Source: Lachnospiraceae bacterium (lineage in GTDB: Bacteria; Bacillota; Clostridia; Lachnospirales; Lachnospiraceae). From it: 64,000 nt of DNA. Position numbers and translations under genes: made by a program. Below are positions 27,133-34,278 of the stretch, one piece after another. How positions within the stretch are numbered: position 1 is the first letter of the stretch; every line of letters starts with the position of its first letter. The notes beneath the pieces were generated by a model that was not told where the DNA came from, ran no database searches, and saw only the letters and a list, made by a program, of their open reading frames with translations. The stretch spans positions 97,522-161,521 of the forward strand of contig JAFRYA010000003.1 of assembly GCA_017441295.1 (NCBI GenBank), given 5' to 3'.

Positions 27133-28458
27133 TTATTTGAAATCCTTCATAAACTTAACAAGGTTCGTTGCCTCATTCGGAGCCACAACAATAGTCCAGC
27201 CAGGAAGTCTTTCTTCCAGTTCGCCCTTCAGGACTGCGGCTTTACCAGGAATGATCAGGGTTCTGCTCTTGATCTTATTCTCGATGTCGTATTCCTTGAT
27301 GAACTTGGAAATGCTGCCTGCGCTGAATTTGCCTGCTGCCCATGCAGTAAGAACTGAATAGCCGCCGGCGTCAGAGATGAGGAAGTTTACAGGAACGCCG
27401 CTGCGCTCAAGCTCGCCTGAAACTACGAAGTATGTCAGAGCGAAGTCTACTGTTGTTGCGCATACGCTGTTCTCGTCAGCACCGTTCAGAGGATAGATGC
27501 CAGGAGCAACCTTCATCGGCTTCTGCGGGTCAGTGTAAATGTTCTGACGCAGGCCGTACAGAGGCAGTGCCTGAGCATAGCTCATATCTTCCATAACGAT
27601 GATCGAACCATATTTAACTACAAAGAGTGTTGCCAGAGCTGTCTGCATATTAGCGTCACCCTTTGCCAGTTTCTTAACATTAACGATTGAAGGATATCCG
27701 AATGTTCTGTCAGTATTCTTAAGAGCTGCGCGGCGAACCTGAACAGCGCCTGCGAAAGCGTCTTTCATGGATGCGCCCGTAACGTCCAGAACGAGGTCCT
27801 TGTATCCCAGTCCTTCAATAGCAGCTGCTGTGTCGTAGAGCTGATCCAGATCAGGTGCTCCAACGCCCAGTACAACGCCGTACTTCTTGGCAATCTCAAC
27901 AAACTGAGCATAGTTCTCAGGAGTAGCGCCATTGAGGATAGGCTTCTCTGCTGCGCATACTTCCAGAGCTGCTTCAGCTGCCTCAGCGTCCTGAACTTCG
28001 AGGATGAGGAGTCTGCCCTTGCCGGAAACCTTCTTAACCAATTCAACATATGAATCCTTGTCGCTGTATTCGAGGTTGAGTGCCTCAACATGCATACGCT
28101 CGCCGATACGCTCGTAATCGATTTTCTCGATCTCAGGGAGTTTGGCGTCAACGCAGCCCTTGCATACGCAAACCGCGAACAGATTCTCTGAAACGAATGT
28201 CTTCTCATGACGGAAAAGAACTGTCTCTCCGCCTAATGTGTGCTCTGCCTCGCCTGCACCTACTTTGAGGGATTTCATTGGAGGTGCTGTAGCCTCTGAG
28301 AGCTGTGCAATAGCCTCTGCAGACATATGCGGGCACTTCTCAACAGGGATAGCGCCCTGGGCTACCTTCATGGCGAATGCCATACATGTCGGGTTGCCGC
28401 ATTCCTTGCAGTTGGTCTTCGGAGTCAGTTTGAAGATATCTAATCCTTTTAATGCCAT
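27133..28458 (-). CDS. acsC: Corrinoid iron-sulfur protein large subunit
   Basis: 441 residues. The N-terminal domain holds a 4Fe-4S cluster through Cys17, Cys20, Cys25 and Cys42 (NCKECGNPTC...EKCP), a TIM-barrel domain follows, and the C-terminal part is the cobamide-binding Rossmann-like domain. It carries the methyl group on its corrinoid cobalt between AcsE and AcsB. Confidence 0.95.
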   Translation of the reverse strand: MALKGLDIFKLTPKTNCKECGNPTCMAFAMKVAQGAIPVEKCPHMSAEAIAQLSEATAPPMKSLKVGAGEAEHTLGGETVLFRHEKTFVSENLFAVCVCKGCVDAKLPEIEKIDYERIGERMHVEALNLEYSDKDSYVELVKKVSGKGRLLILEVQDAEAAEAALEVCAAEKPILNGATPENYAQFVEIAKKYGVVLGVGAPDLDQLYDTAAAIEGLGYKDLVLDVTGASMKDAFAGAVQVRRAALKNTDRTFGYPSIVNVKKLAKGDANMQTALATLFVVKYGSIIVMEDMSYAQALPLYGLRQNIYTDPQKPMKVAPGIYPLNGADENSVCATTVDFALTYFVVSGELERSGVPVNFLISDAGGYSVLTAWAAGKFSAGSISKFIKEYDIENKIKSRTLIIPGKAAVLKGELEERLPGWTIVVAPNEATNLVKFMKDFK

Positions 28459-28474
28459 AATGCGCGCCTCCCTT

Positions 28475-29416
28475 CTACATTAATCCGGCGATCATGCCGG
28501 AAATAGTCTTTACAGACTCTGGATGTCTTAAGATGACAGCATCTGAACCGCCAGCGATAACGGAAGCCGCTGTGCAGATTTCCATGCTTACACCACGGGA
28601 TTCCCTGGAACCCCACTCCGGAAAGTCCTCTTCGGAAACGATGGATTCTTTAACGTTCCATGCTTCAGAAGCTACAGGTGTGATGATAGGCATCTGCAGC
28701 ATAGCGTCGTTCTGTGTCAGTGCAGCGTCCCTTACTCTGTCGAGTGTGGATGCAACATAGTCATAGCCGTAGCCTGCTGCTGCGGAACCAACGTTCATAA
28801 CAAATGATGTAGGCTGAATGCCCATCTGTGTAAGCAGTACGTTCAGCTGCTTAGCCAGGTTGATATCAACAGCTGACTCAGCTGAAATCTTATTGCCGTA
28901 TGCCATGACTGCTGATGCAGCGATGGTCTTGTAATTTTCTTCCCTGGCGGATACGAAGAGTACGTTTCTGCCCTGCAGAGCCTCTGCCAGCTTGCTGAAC
29001 AGTTCAGTATCCTTCTCAACGTTCTTGGAACCTGTGATTGCCAGCGGAACATCAATAGCGTCAGCTACTTCTTTGGCGATTGCAATGCACTCGTCTACAG
29101 GACGGTTGTCACCGTTAGGATCAGCGCCATCCAGTGCCAGAACGACAAAATCCGCGCCTGGCATTTCTGCTGCGCGTTTTGCGATATCTGTAAGAGTCTC
29201 AGCACCTTCATAGTATGCTGCCATTCCCGGAAGTGTCTTGTCTACGCCGGTATCAGTGATTTCAACACCGATTGCAACTTTGTGTTTAGGCGGTGCGTCG
29301 AATGAATACAGTGGCATAGTATTCCCACCGCCGATAGTTACAGCTTTCTCGCCTGTGCCAAGTGTTACTTCATTGATTGATGCTGAAAACACTTGAGGCG
29401 TTCTCTTAAAAGCCAT
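28475..29416 (-). CDS. acsD: Corrinoid iron-sulfur protein small subunit
   Basis: 313 residues, TIM-barrel partner of AcsC. Conserved landmarks are VTIGGGNTMPLYSFD near the N-terminus, DFVVLALDGADPNGD, PLAITGSKNVEKD and SFVMNVGSAAAGYGYDY. It completes the corrinoid site in the AcsCD heterodimer. Sixteen bases upstream of acsC. Confidence 0.94.
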   Translation of the reverse strand: MAFKRTPQVFSASINEVTLGTGEKAVTIGGGNTMPLYSFDAPPKHKVAIGVEITDTGVDKTLPGMAAYYEGAETLTDIAKRAAEMPGADFVVLALDGADPNGDNRPVDECIAIAKEVADAIDVPLAITGSKNVEKDTELFSKLAEALQGRNVLFVSAREENYKTIAASAVMAYGNKISAESAVDINLAKQLNVLLTQMGIQPTSFVMNVGSAAAGYGYDYVASTLDRVRDAALTQNDAMLQMPIITPVASEAWNVKESIVSEEDFPEWGSRESRGVSMEICTAASVIAGGSDAVILRHPESVKTISGMIAGLM

Positions 29417-29454
29417 AGTCTGCCTCCTTGTAATATATAATTTTTGAAAACTGT

Positions 29455-30225
29455 TTAAGCAAACAGCTTTTCTGCGATTTTGTTGACTGCAGCCCTGGCA
29501 GGTGAATCGTCAGGCAGCTTGGCAGTAGCCTTGCCTTCGCAGTCATATTCGTAGACTCCCTCATCATGAGGAACTACGCCAATGAGATCCAGTCCGTACT
29601 TGGCGATCTCTTCCTTCACGCCTTCGTTGAGCACGCCGTTCGGAGCGCGGTTAACAATGAGGCCTGCCTTATCTACGCCCAGGTCCATCTCCTTAACGAG
29701 CTCGGCAATACGGCCAACGGCCTGAATGCCTCTGCGTGAACAGTCAGAAACCAGGATGATGCAGTCAACTGACGGCAGAACGCCGCGGCTGATATGCTCC
29801 ATTCCGGCCTCGTTATCAACTACCATGTATTTGTACGCGTCTTTGAGCTTTCTGAGCTCTGCGCTGAGTAAGTCGTTTACAAAACAATAACAACCCTTGC
29901 CCTGGGTACGTCCCATGACAAGCATGTCAAAATCATCTTCTTCAATAAGAGCTGTGTGGAATTTGGCGTCCATGAATTCCTTCTTGCTCATGCTGGCAGG
30001 GATAGGATTAACCTCTGCAACGTCAGCAGTAGCAATGATTTCACGGATTTCGCCGAGAGTGTGCTCTACTTCTACTCCGAGCACCTCATTAAGATTAGAA
30101 TTAGCATCTGCGTCAACGGCCAGAACAGGTGTCTTGCCATTCTTGCACAGCCAGTCAATCAGCATACCGCAGATAGTGGTCTTACCTGTGCCGCCTTTCC
30201 CCGCAACAGCAAGTATAAATGCCAT
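29455..30225 (-). CDS. cooC: CO dehydrogenase/ACS nickel-insertion ATPase CooC/AcsF
   Basis: 256 residues from the ATG at 30225, which has GGAGG six bases upstream. MinD/CooC-type deviant Walker A GKGGTGKTT at residues 9-17 and the nickel-binding Cys-x-Cys as GKGCYCFVND, which sets CooC apart from other MinD-family ATPases. It uses ATP to help load nickel into CODH or ACS. In Moorella-type clusters AcsF lies among the acs genes, as here. Confidence 0.9.
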   Translation of the reverse strand: MAFILAVAGKGGTGKTTICGMLIDWLCKNGKTPVLAVDADANSNLNEVLGVEVEHTLGEIREIIATADVAEVNPIPASMSKKEFMDAKFHTALIEEDDFDMLVMGRTQGKGCYCFVNDLLSAELRKLKDAYKYMVVDNEAGMEHISRGVLPSVDCIILVSDCSRRGIQAVGRIAELVKEMDLGVDKAGLIVNRAPNGVLNEGVKEEIAKYGLDLIGVVPHDEGVYEYDCEGKATAKLPDDSPARAAVNKIAEKLFA

Positions 30226-30248
30226 AAATACCTCCAAAAATATTTTCC

Positions 30249-30267
30249 TGACAATCTGTCTTTGTCA
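30249..30267. promoter_or_regulatory. Palindrome upstream of cooC
   Basis: TGACAA-TCTGTCT-TTGTCA, a 6-bp dyad 24 bases before the cooC start, in a 130-base AT-rich gap that holds no gene. Might be an operator for an internal promoter. Confidence 0.3.
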
Positions 30268-30355
30268 AAAAAATAACAATAACCTTCAAAAAAAAACGAG
30301 TTCTTTTCTAACTAATTTATTTTATACTTTTCTTCTAATATAATCAATGTGTATT

Positions 30356-30580
30356 TTAATCAGGACAAAAAGAAAAACGCTGTTTCAAGCCGGCCACATC
30401 TGCATCGATCACAATAGTGCCGTCAGGCAGCTCTTCGCTTTCAAGCGTAACTTCTTTACCCTCAAGCATATTCTCGACATACCTGAAGGGATCGTCCGTT
30501 TCCACATTGCTGATGAATACGTCCCTCATCTGGTTTCCGGAGCATTTGTTGTAAATCTCACGGATCATTTCATATCTCAT
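30356..30580 (-). CDS. Small protein of the CODH/ACS cluster, unknown function
   Basis: 74 residues from the ATG at 30580; GGAGG is nine bases upstream and lies within the end of cooT. The product is acidic, with predicted beta-rich C-terminal half (EVTLESEELPDGTIVIDAD) and a final Cys (SFCPD). No family was recognised. Its position directly after cooT and before cooC suggests a role in nickel handling or CODH/ACS maturation; that is inference from context only. Confidence 0.7.
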   Translation of the reverse strand: MRYEMIREIYNKCSGNQMRDVFISNVETDDPFRYVENMLEGKEVTLESEELPDGTIVIDADVAGLKQRFSFCPD

Positions 30581-30581
30581 T

Positions 30582-30770
30582 TCAGGCATCCTCCAGCAGG
30601 ATAACGTTCTTGACAAAGTCCATGGAAATGAGCTTGCCAGGCACAGTGATCTCCTCGCCCATAACATCAGTGAAAACAAACTCGTTTCCTTTGTTCTCAA
30701 CCTTGCTGATATATTCGCAGACCTTCTCCTGATTCTGTCCCTTTAATTTATAAACTGTGGATAAACACAT
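30582..30770 (-). CDS. cooT: CooT family nickel-binding protein
   Basis: 62 residues beginning MCLSTVY, with the hallmark Cys2 by which CooT binds nickel at its N-terminus. The rest (KLISMDFVKNVILLE) fits the small beta-barrel CooT fold. CooT assists nickel delivery to CO dehydrogenase in Rhodospirillum. The stop is one base before the next ATG. Confidence 0.82.
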   Translation of the reverse strand: MCLSTVYKLKGQNQEKVCEYISKVENKGNEFVFTDVMGEEITVPGKLISMDFVKNVILLEDA

Positions 30771-30771
30771 A

Positions 30772-31050
30772 TTATTTCTCCTTCTTAAGCACGTTCAGCG
30801 CGGTCTCCATCATGGAATTGCCCTCACGGAAAGCATCAACAGCCTCGTCGATCAGCTTGGCTGCTTCCTCTTCTCCACTTGCTTCCAGCTTGTGGCAGAT
30901 CTCATGGAGCTCTTCAGCATGGCTTACATTATGCTCCAGCATATATGTCAGGATGCTTACTGCCTGTTCCTTGCTGTCAAAAGCAGTAATTCCTTCATGA
31001 GTGTGATGATGATGTTCATGAGAATGTTCATGATTAAGAATGTCGTGCAT
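30772..31050 (-). CDS. His-rich metal-binding protein of the CODH/ACS cluster
   Basis: 92 residues. Residues 2-18 hold nine His (HEHSHEHHHHTHEG), then a helical domain with regularly placed His (YMLEHNVSHAEELHEICHK). This layout is known from small clostridial proteins next to CODH or cobalt/nickel genes that are sometimes annotated as cobalt transporters, but no membrane segment is present. Most likely a cytoplasmic nickel or cobalt store feeding CooT/CooC. One base upstream of cooT. Confidence 0.75.
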   Translation of the reverse strand: MHDILNHEHSHEHHHHTHEGITAFDSKEQAVSILTYMLEHNVSHAEELHEICHKLEASGEEEAAKLIDEAVDAFREGNSMMETALNVLKKEK

Positions 31051-31060
31051 ATTATTCCTC

Positions 31061-31321
31061 CTATTTATTCAGCTCCGCATCCGCCTTCTCTATGCGGGAC
31101 ATCAGAAACTGATACATATCTTTTCCAAGACAGCTCTCAGCATAACGGCACCACCTTGCACATGTCAGCGCATCATTGTAAATGGTGAACCCGCATTTAT
31201 CGCAGACAACCTCCGTATCACACGAAAAAACCTCAACAATATTGTCGCAGTTCGGACATTTCTTTTCAGTTATCTTCGCATTTCTAAGTGTGTCCTTGCC
31301 CGGACAGCTGCCAAAAGCCAT
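31061..31321 (-). CDS. Small double zinc-ribbon-like protein, first gene of the acs cluster
   Basis: 86 residues from the ATG at 31321 (GGGGAG upstream). CPNC at about 20 and CDKC at about 42 form a rubredoxin-like metal knuckle pair, with further Cys in SCPGKD, TCARWCRYAESC. The second half (ALTCARWCRYAESCLG) resembles proteins accompanying CODH clusters in acetogens. Could bind iron or zinc; function unknown. Confidence 0.72.
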   Translation of the reverse strand: MAFGSCPGKDTLRNAKITEKKCPNCDNIVEVFSCDTEVVCDKCGFTIYNDALTCARWCRYAESCLGKDMYQFLMSRIEKADAELNK

Positions 31322-31351
31322 CTTCCTGTCTCCCCATAATAAATCTAGTGT

Positions 31352-31359
31352 AGTATACC
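31352..31359 (-). promoter_or_regulatory. Probable promoter of the acs cluster
   Basis: Extended -10 TGG-TATACT on the minus strand (TATACT at 31352-31357), 30 bases before the first ATG. The rest of the 244-base gap up to the cbiO gene is AT-rich and holds only the terminator below. Confidence 0.55.
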
Positions 31360-31460
31360 ACAATTATTCAAGTTAAGTAATTATAATTAATTATTAAGCG
31401 ATAAATTATTAATTGTTTTTAGTATTTTTTCTCAAGTTATGGAACTAAAAAGCAAAAAAA

Positions 31461-31493
31461 TCGACCTATGCGCATTTTCATGCCATAGGTCGA
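31461..31493 (-). terminator. Terminator of the ECF transporter operon
   Basis: TCGACCTATG...CATAGGTCGA stem of 10 bp, loop of 13 bases, T-run on the minus strand. Confidence 0.8.
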
Positions 31494-31565
31494 AAATATC
31501 TGTGGTAACGCCGTACAAGAATTCTATATCTTTGGATTCTGTAAAGCGATGATGATAACAATTGT

Positions 31566-32297
31566 TTATCGTCCGGCAAAACAAAATGGAAGTTCCAGAT
31601 CATTTGCTTCAAGCAATGCCTGATCACGAAGAATAACCTCTGCCGGTCCGTCGGCTGCTATCCTGCCATTATTTAATATGATTACTCTTTCACATGTATC
31701 GAGCACCAGGTCCAGATCATGAGTAGTTATTACATATGTAATCCTGCTTTTGTCCCACAACCGTTTCAAAAGGTTTATCAGGTTTCTTCTGTTTTTGGGA
31801 TCCAAAGCTGATGAAGGCTCGTCCATGAGAAGAGCCTCCGGTTCCATAGTCAGAACTGTTGCAATGGCAGCAAGGCGCTTTTCGCCGCCACTCATCCTGT
31901 GATTCTGGCGCTTCTTCAGGTATTCGATGTTAAGATCCTTAAGAACTTCATCGGCCTTTTTCTCTGCGTCGTCACGGCTCATTCCATAATTGACCGAACC
32001 GAATATCATGTCCTCAATTACTGTGGGCATGAACATCTGGTTATCGGAATTCTGGAGCACATAACCCAACTTCTTCCTGATCTCGGACAGATTCTCGCGG
32101 GACATTGGCAGACCGCCGACAGTAATAGTTCCTGTAGTCTGGATAAGTCCCAGGGCGGCCTTTAATATAGTGGTCTTGCCTGCGCCATTGGCACCGATCA
32201 GGCCAACCTTTTCACCGCGTTCGATTGAAAAGGAAATATCGTGCAGCACCTCGTCCGCACCCGGATATGTATAAGAAACGTTTTCAAATCTGATCAT
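31566..32297 (-). CDS. cbiO: ECF nickel/cobalt transporter ATPase (CbiO/NikO)
   Basis: 243 residues from the ATG at 32297, which overlaps the cbiQ stop as ATGA. Walker A GANGAGKTT, Q-loop LQNSDNQMF (the double QxxDxQ form typical of ECF ATPases), signature MSGGEKR, Walker B ALLMDEPSSALD and switch His in TTHDLD. Powers uptake of Ni2+ or Co2+ with CbiQ and CbiM. Confidence 0.92.
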   Translation of the reverse strand: MIRFENVSYTYPGADEVLHDISFSIERGEKVGLIGANGAGKTTILKAALGLIQTTGTITVGGLPMSRENLSEIRKKLGYVLQNSDNQMFMPTVIEDMIFGSVNYGMSRDDAEKKADEVLKDLNIEYLKKRQNHRMSGGEKRLAAIATVLTMEPEALLMDEPSSALDPKNRRNLINLLKRLWDKSRITYVITTHDLDLVLDTCERVIILNNGRIAADGPAEVILRDQALLEANDLELPFCFAGR

Positions 32298-33094
32298 ATG
32301 ATTACTCCACCAAAAATTGCAGCTATATTTAAAAATCTGAATGTGACTGCCAACGCTATGCAGATAATGGCAACAGGCCATGAATAGGCTGCAGACTTCC
32401 TGCCCTTAGCATAATAAAATTCTCCCTGAAATCCGCGCAGCAGCATACTGTCATAGAGCTGTCCGGCCCTGTCTGAGCTTCTTAATATCAGCTGTCCCAG
32501 GAATGAACCCCATGCAGAGATATGGATTCCTTTCTGGCCTGGTGAGCGCAGATGATACGCGTCTGTCATGATGCTCACCTCTTCCAGCAGCACATGCACA
32601 TATCTGAAAGTCAGCAGGAAAAGCGAAGTGAGTATCTTCGGAAAATGCACCTGCCTCAACGCCCTGCAGATTTCTTCGACCGGCGTGGTCGAAACCAGCA
32701 GAAATGAGGCAAGCAGCGAAAATACCCCCTTCATCAGCAGTGTTATAAAGGATACTACTCCTCCGCTGACCCCTATGTTGCCTAAATAAAAAAGGATTTC
32801 CCTGTCCAGAAACGGGTTGATGATGCCTACTGCGCATACCAACGGCAGTACTATCCTCAGTTTCCAGAAAGCTGTACTGACAGGAACGCCTGAGGCCACA
32901 TACCCGACAACAGGGAAAAGAATCATGATAAAGATACCCGTGATATCGTATTTATTGAAAGAAACAGTGATAACTATATAGACAATTGTAAGCAATAGTT
33001 TAGAAAGGGGACTCATCCGGTGAACCGCAGAATCCCCTTTTGACATCCCATCTATCGCAAGTATTTCTCTTTCGGCTTTCTCAGCCTTGTTCAT
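32294..33094 (-). CDS. cbiQ: ECF transporter transmembrane T component (CbiQ/NikQ)
   Basis: 266 residues with five to six membrane helices. The two coupling-helix Ala-Arg-type motifs of the T component show as EICRALRQVHFP and RAGQLYDSMLLRGFQG. It connects CbiM to the ATPase. Overlaps cbiM by 14 bases and cbiO by four. Confidence 0.9.
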   Translation of the reverse strand: MNKAEKAEREILAIDGMSKGDSAVHRMSPLSKLLLTIVYIVITVSFNKYDITGIFIMILFPVVGYVASGVPVSTAFWKLRIVLPLVCAVGIINPFLDREILFYLGNIGVSGGVVSFITLLMKGVFSLLASFLLVSTTPVEEICRALRQVHFPKILTSLFLLTFRYVHVLLEEVSIMTDAYHLRSPGQKGIHISAWGSFLGQLILRSSDRAGQLYDSMLLRGFQGEFYYAKGRKSAAYSWPVAIICIALAVTFRFLNIAAIFGGVII

Positions 33095-34169
33095 TTATTC
33101 TCTTTCTCTTTCTGAAGAAACCCGCTACCAGGCATAGCAGCGCAGCGACCGCAGCAACAATTGCACATCCTACAATTCCTGAAACTGTGGTGCCTGCAGG
33201 ATTCTCCGAATCACCTGCGAAAGCATAGTCCGGCAGGAATGACGTCTTGTCCTGAACAGCTGCGGCTGAATCTGCCATATCGCTGGCAATTCCATAGTCA
33301 TCCTCATCGAGGCCCATGTTTTCCGCATATCCTTCTTCTCTATTGCCAAACAGGCTCCACTCAAGTCCGTCCGGATGACTGCTGGCCAGAAGTGATAATC
33401 CTCCGCCTACCAGCAGCGCTACGACAGCCAGCGAAATAAGCGTGCCTTTGATGGATGCCCTGCCTTTCACAGTTTCATCCGTTTGAACATCTTTCAACAG
33501 TTCAGGCCGCATCTCATATACAAACATCAGCACCGCTGCAGTTATCAGGCCTTCTACCAGACCTATTGCCAGATGAATCGGCTGCATGAGCGCTACGAAA
33601 GCTCCAAACGGCAGGTTCGTAATGCCTGAAATGCTGGTCTCCAGAACTACTGAGAATGCACCCAGCTGCAATGTGATCACGCACCCCAGTATCGACGAGA
33701 TAATGATCTTCAGCCTGTTAGCTCCTCTAAGACCCATTCCCCTGAACCATCCGCTCCTCATGATCGGCCTGTAGATCAGGAAGTATCCAATAAAGCATCC
33801 GTAGAAAGCCATGTTCCAAACATTGGCGCCGATTGCCATCAGGCCGCCGTCAGCAAAGAACAGGCATTGTATAAGCAAGACGACAATCATGGACAGGAAG
33901 CCCGCATAGGGGCCTAATAGGCCTGTGAGCATCATTCCTCCGCATAAATGTCCTGAAGAACCTGTTCCCGGGATAGTATAGTTGATCATCTGTCCCGCGA
34001 AAACCAGGGCAGCCATTACTGCCATAGTCGGCAGCTTCTTAATGGTCGGCTCCAGTTCGGTCTTCTCTTCTTTTCTTAATTTAACAATTGATACTCCGGC
34101 AGCAACCGCCGAAGCTCCTATCATTACGCCAGCCACAGCCGGGCTAAGCAAAGCATCAGCCATATGCAT
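33081..34169 (-). CDS. CbiM/NikM substrate-binding component fused to a PDGLE (CbiN/NikN-like) domain
   Basis: 362 residues. N-terminal MHMADALLSPAV supplies the metal site of the family (Met1, His2 and a later His, as in GSSGHLCGG). About seven helices follow to residue 245, then the HPDGLEWS motif of the CbiN/NikN domain at about residue 267 and a last helix (residues 333-355). Fusion of M and N parts is usual for NikMN. Nickel or cobalt cannot be told apart; both are needed by the neighbouring ACS and corrinoid protein. AAAGGAGG precedes the ATG. Confidence 0.9.
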   Translation of the reverse strand: MHMADALLSPAVAGVMIGASAVAAGVSIVKLRKEEKTELEPTIKKLPTMAVMAALVFAGQMINYTIPGTGSSGHLCGGMMLTGLLGPYAGFLSMIVVLLIQCLFFADGGLMAIGANVWNMAFYGCFIGYFLIYRPIMRSGWFRGMGLRGANRLKIIISSILGCVITLQLGAFSVVLETSISGITNLPFGAFVALMQPIHLAIGLVEGLITAAVLMFVYEMRPELLKDVQTDETVKGRASIKGTLISLAVVALLVGGGLSLLASSHPDGLEWSLFGNREEGYAENMGLDEDDYGIASDMADSAAAVQDKTSFLPDYAFAGDSENPAGTTVSGIVGCAIVAAVAALLCLVAGFFRKRKRINEQG

Positions 34170-34228
34170 AAAATAGGCCCTCCTTTAGTATCTGGAGTTA
34201 TTTTAATGGCTGATGCTTTATTGTGTAA

Positions 34229-34241
34229 GCCCCCTGGGGGG
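34229..34241. promoter_or_regulatory. GC palindrome upstream of cbiM (putative metal-sensor operator)
   Basis: GCCCCCTGGGGGG, an isolated C5-T-G6 block in AT-rich DNA 60 bases before cbiM. Such G/C tracts are the core of CsoR/RcnR-family operators. The regulator and whether it acts here are inference. Confidence 0.4.
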
Positions 34242-34278
34242 ATAGTTTTTCTAAAAAATACTTCTCACGCAATGAAGA

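Noticed and set aside
30772..31050. Cobalt transporter (label often given to such His-rich proteins)
   Set aside because: No membrane segment is present; a soluble metal-binding role is more likely.
34170..34278. Cobalamin or nickel/cobalt riboswitch before cbiM
   Set aside because: The leader is only about 100 bases and no B12 box or NiCo four-helix pattern could be recognised.
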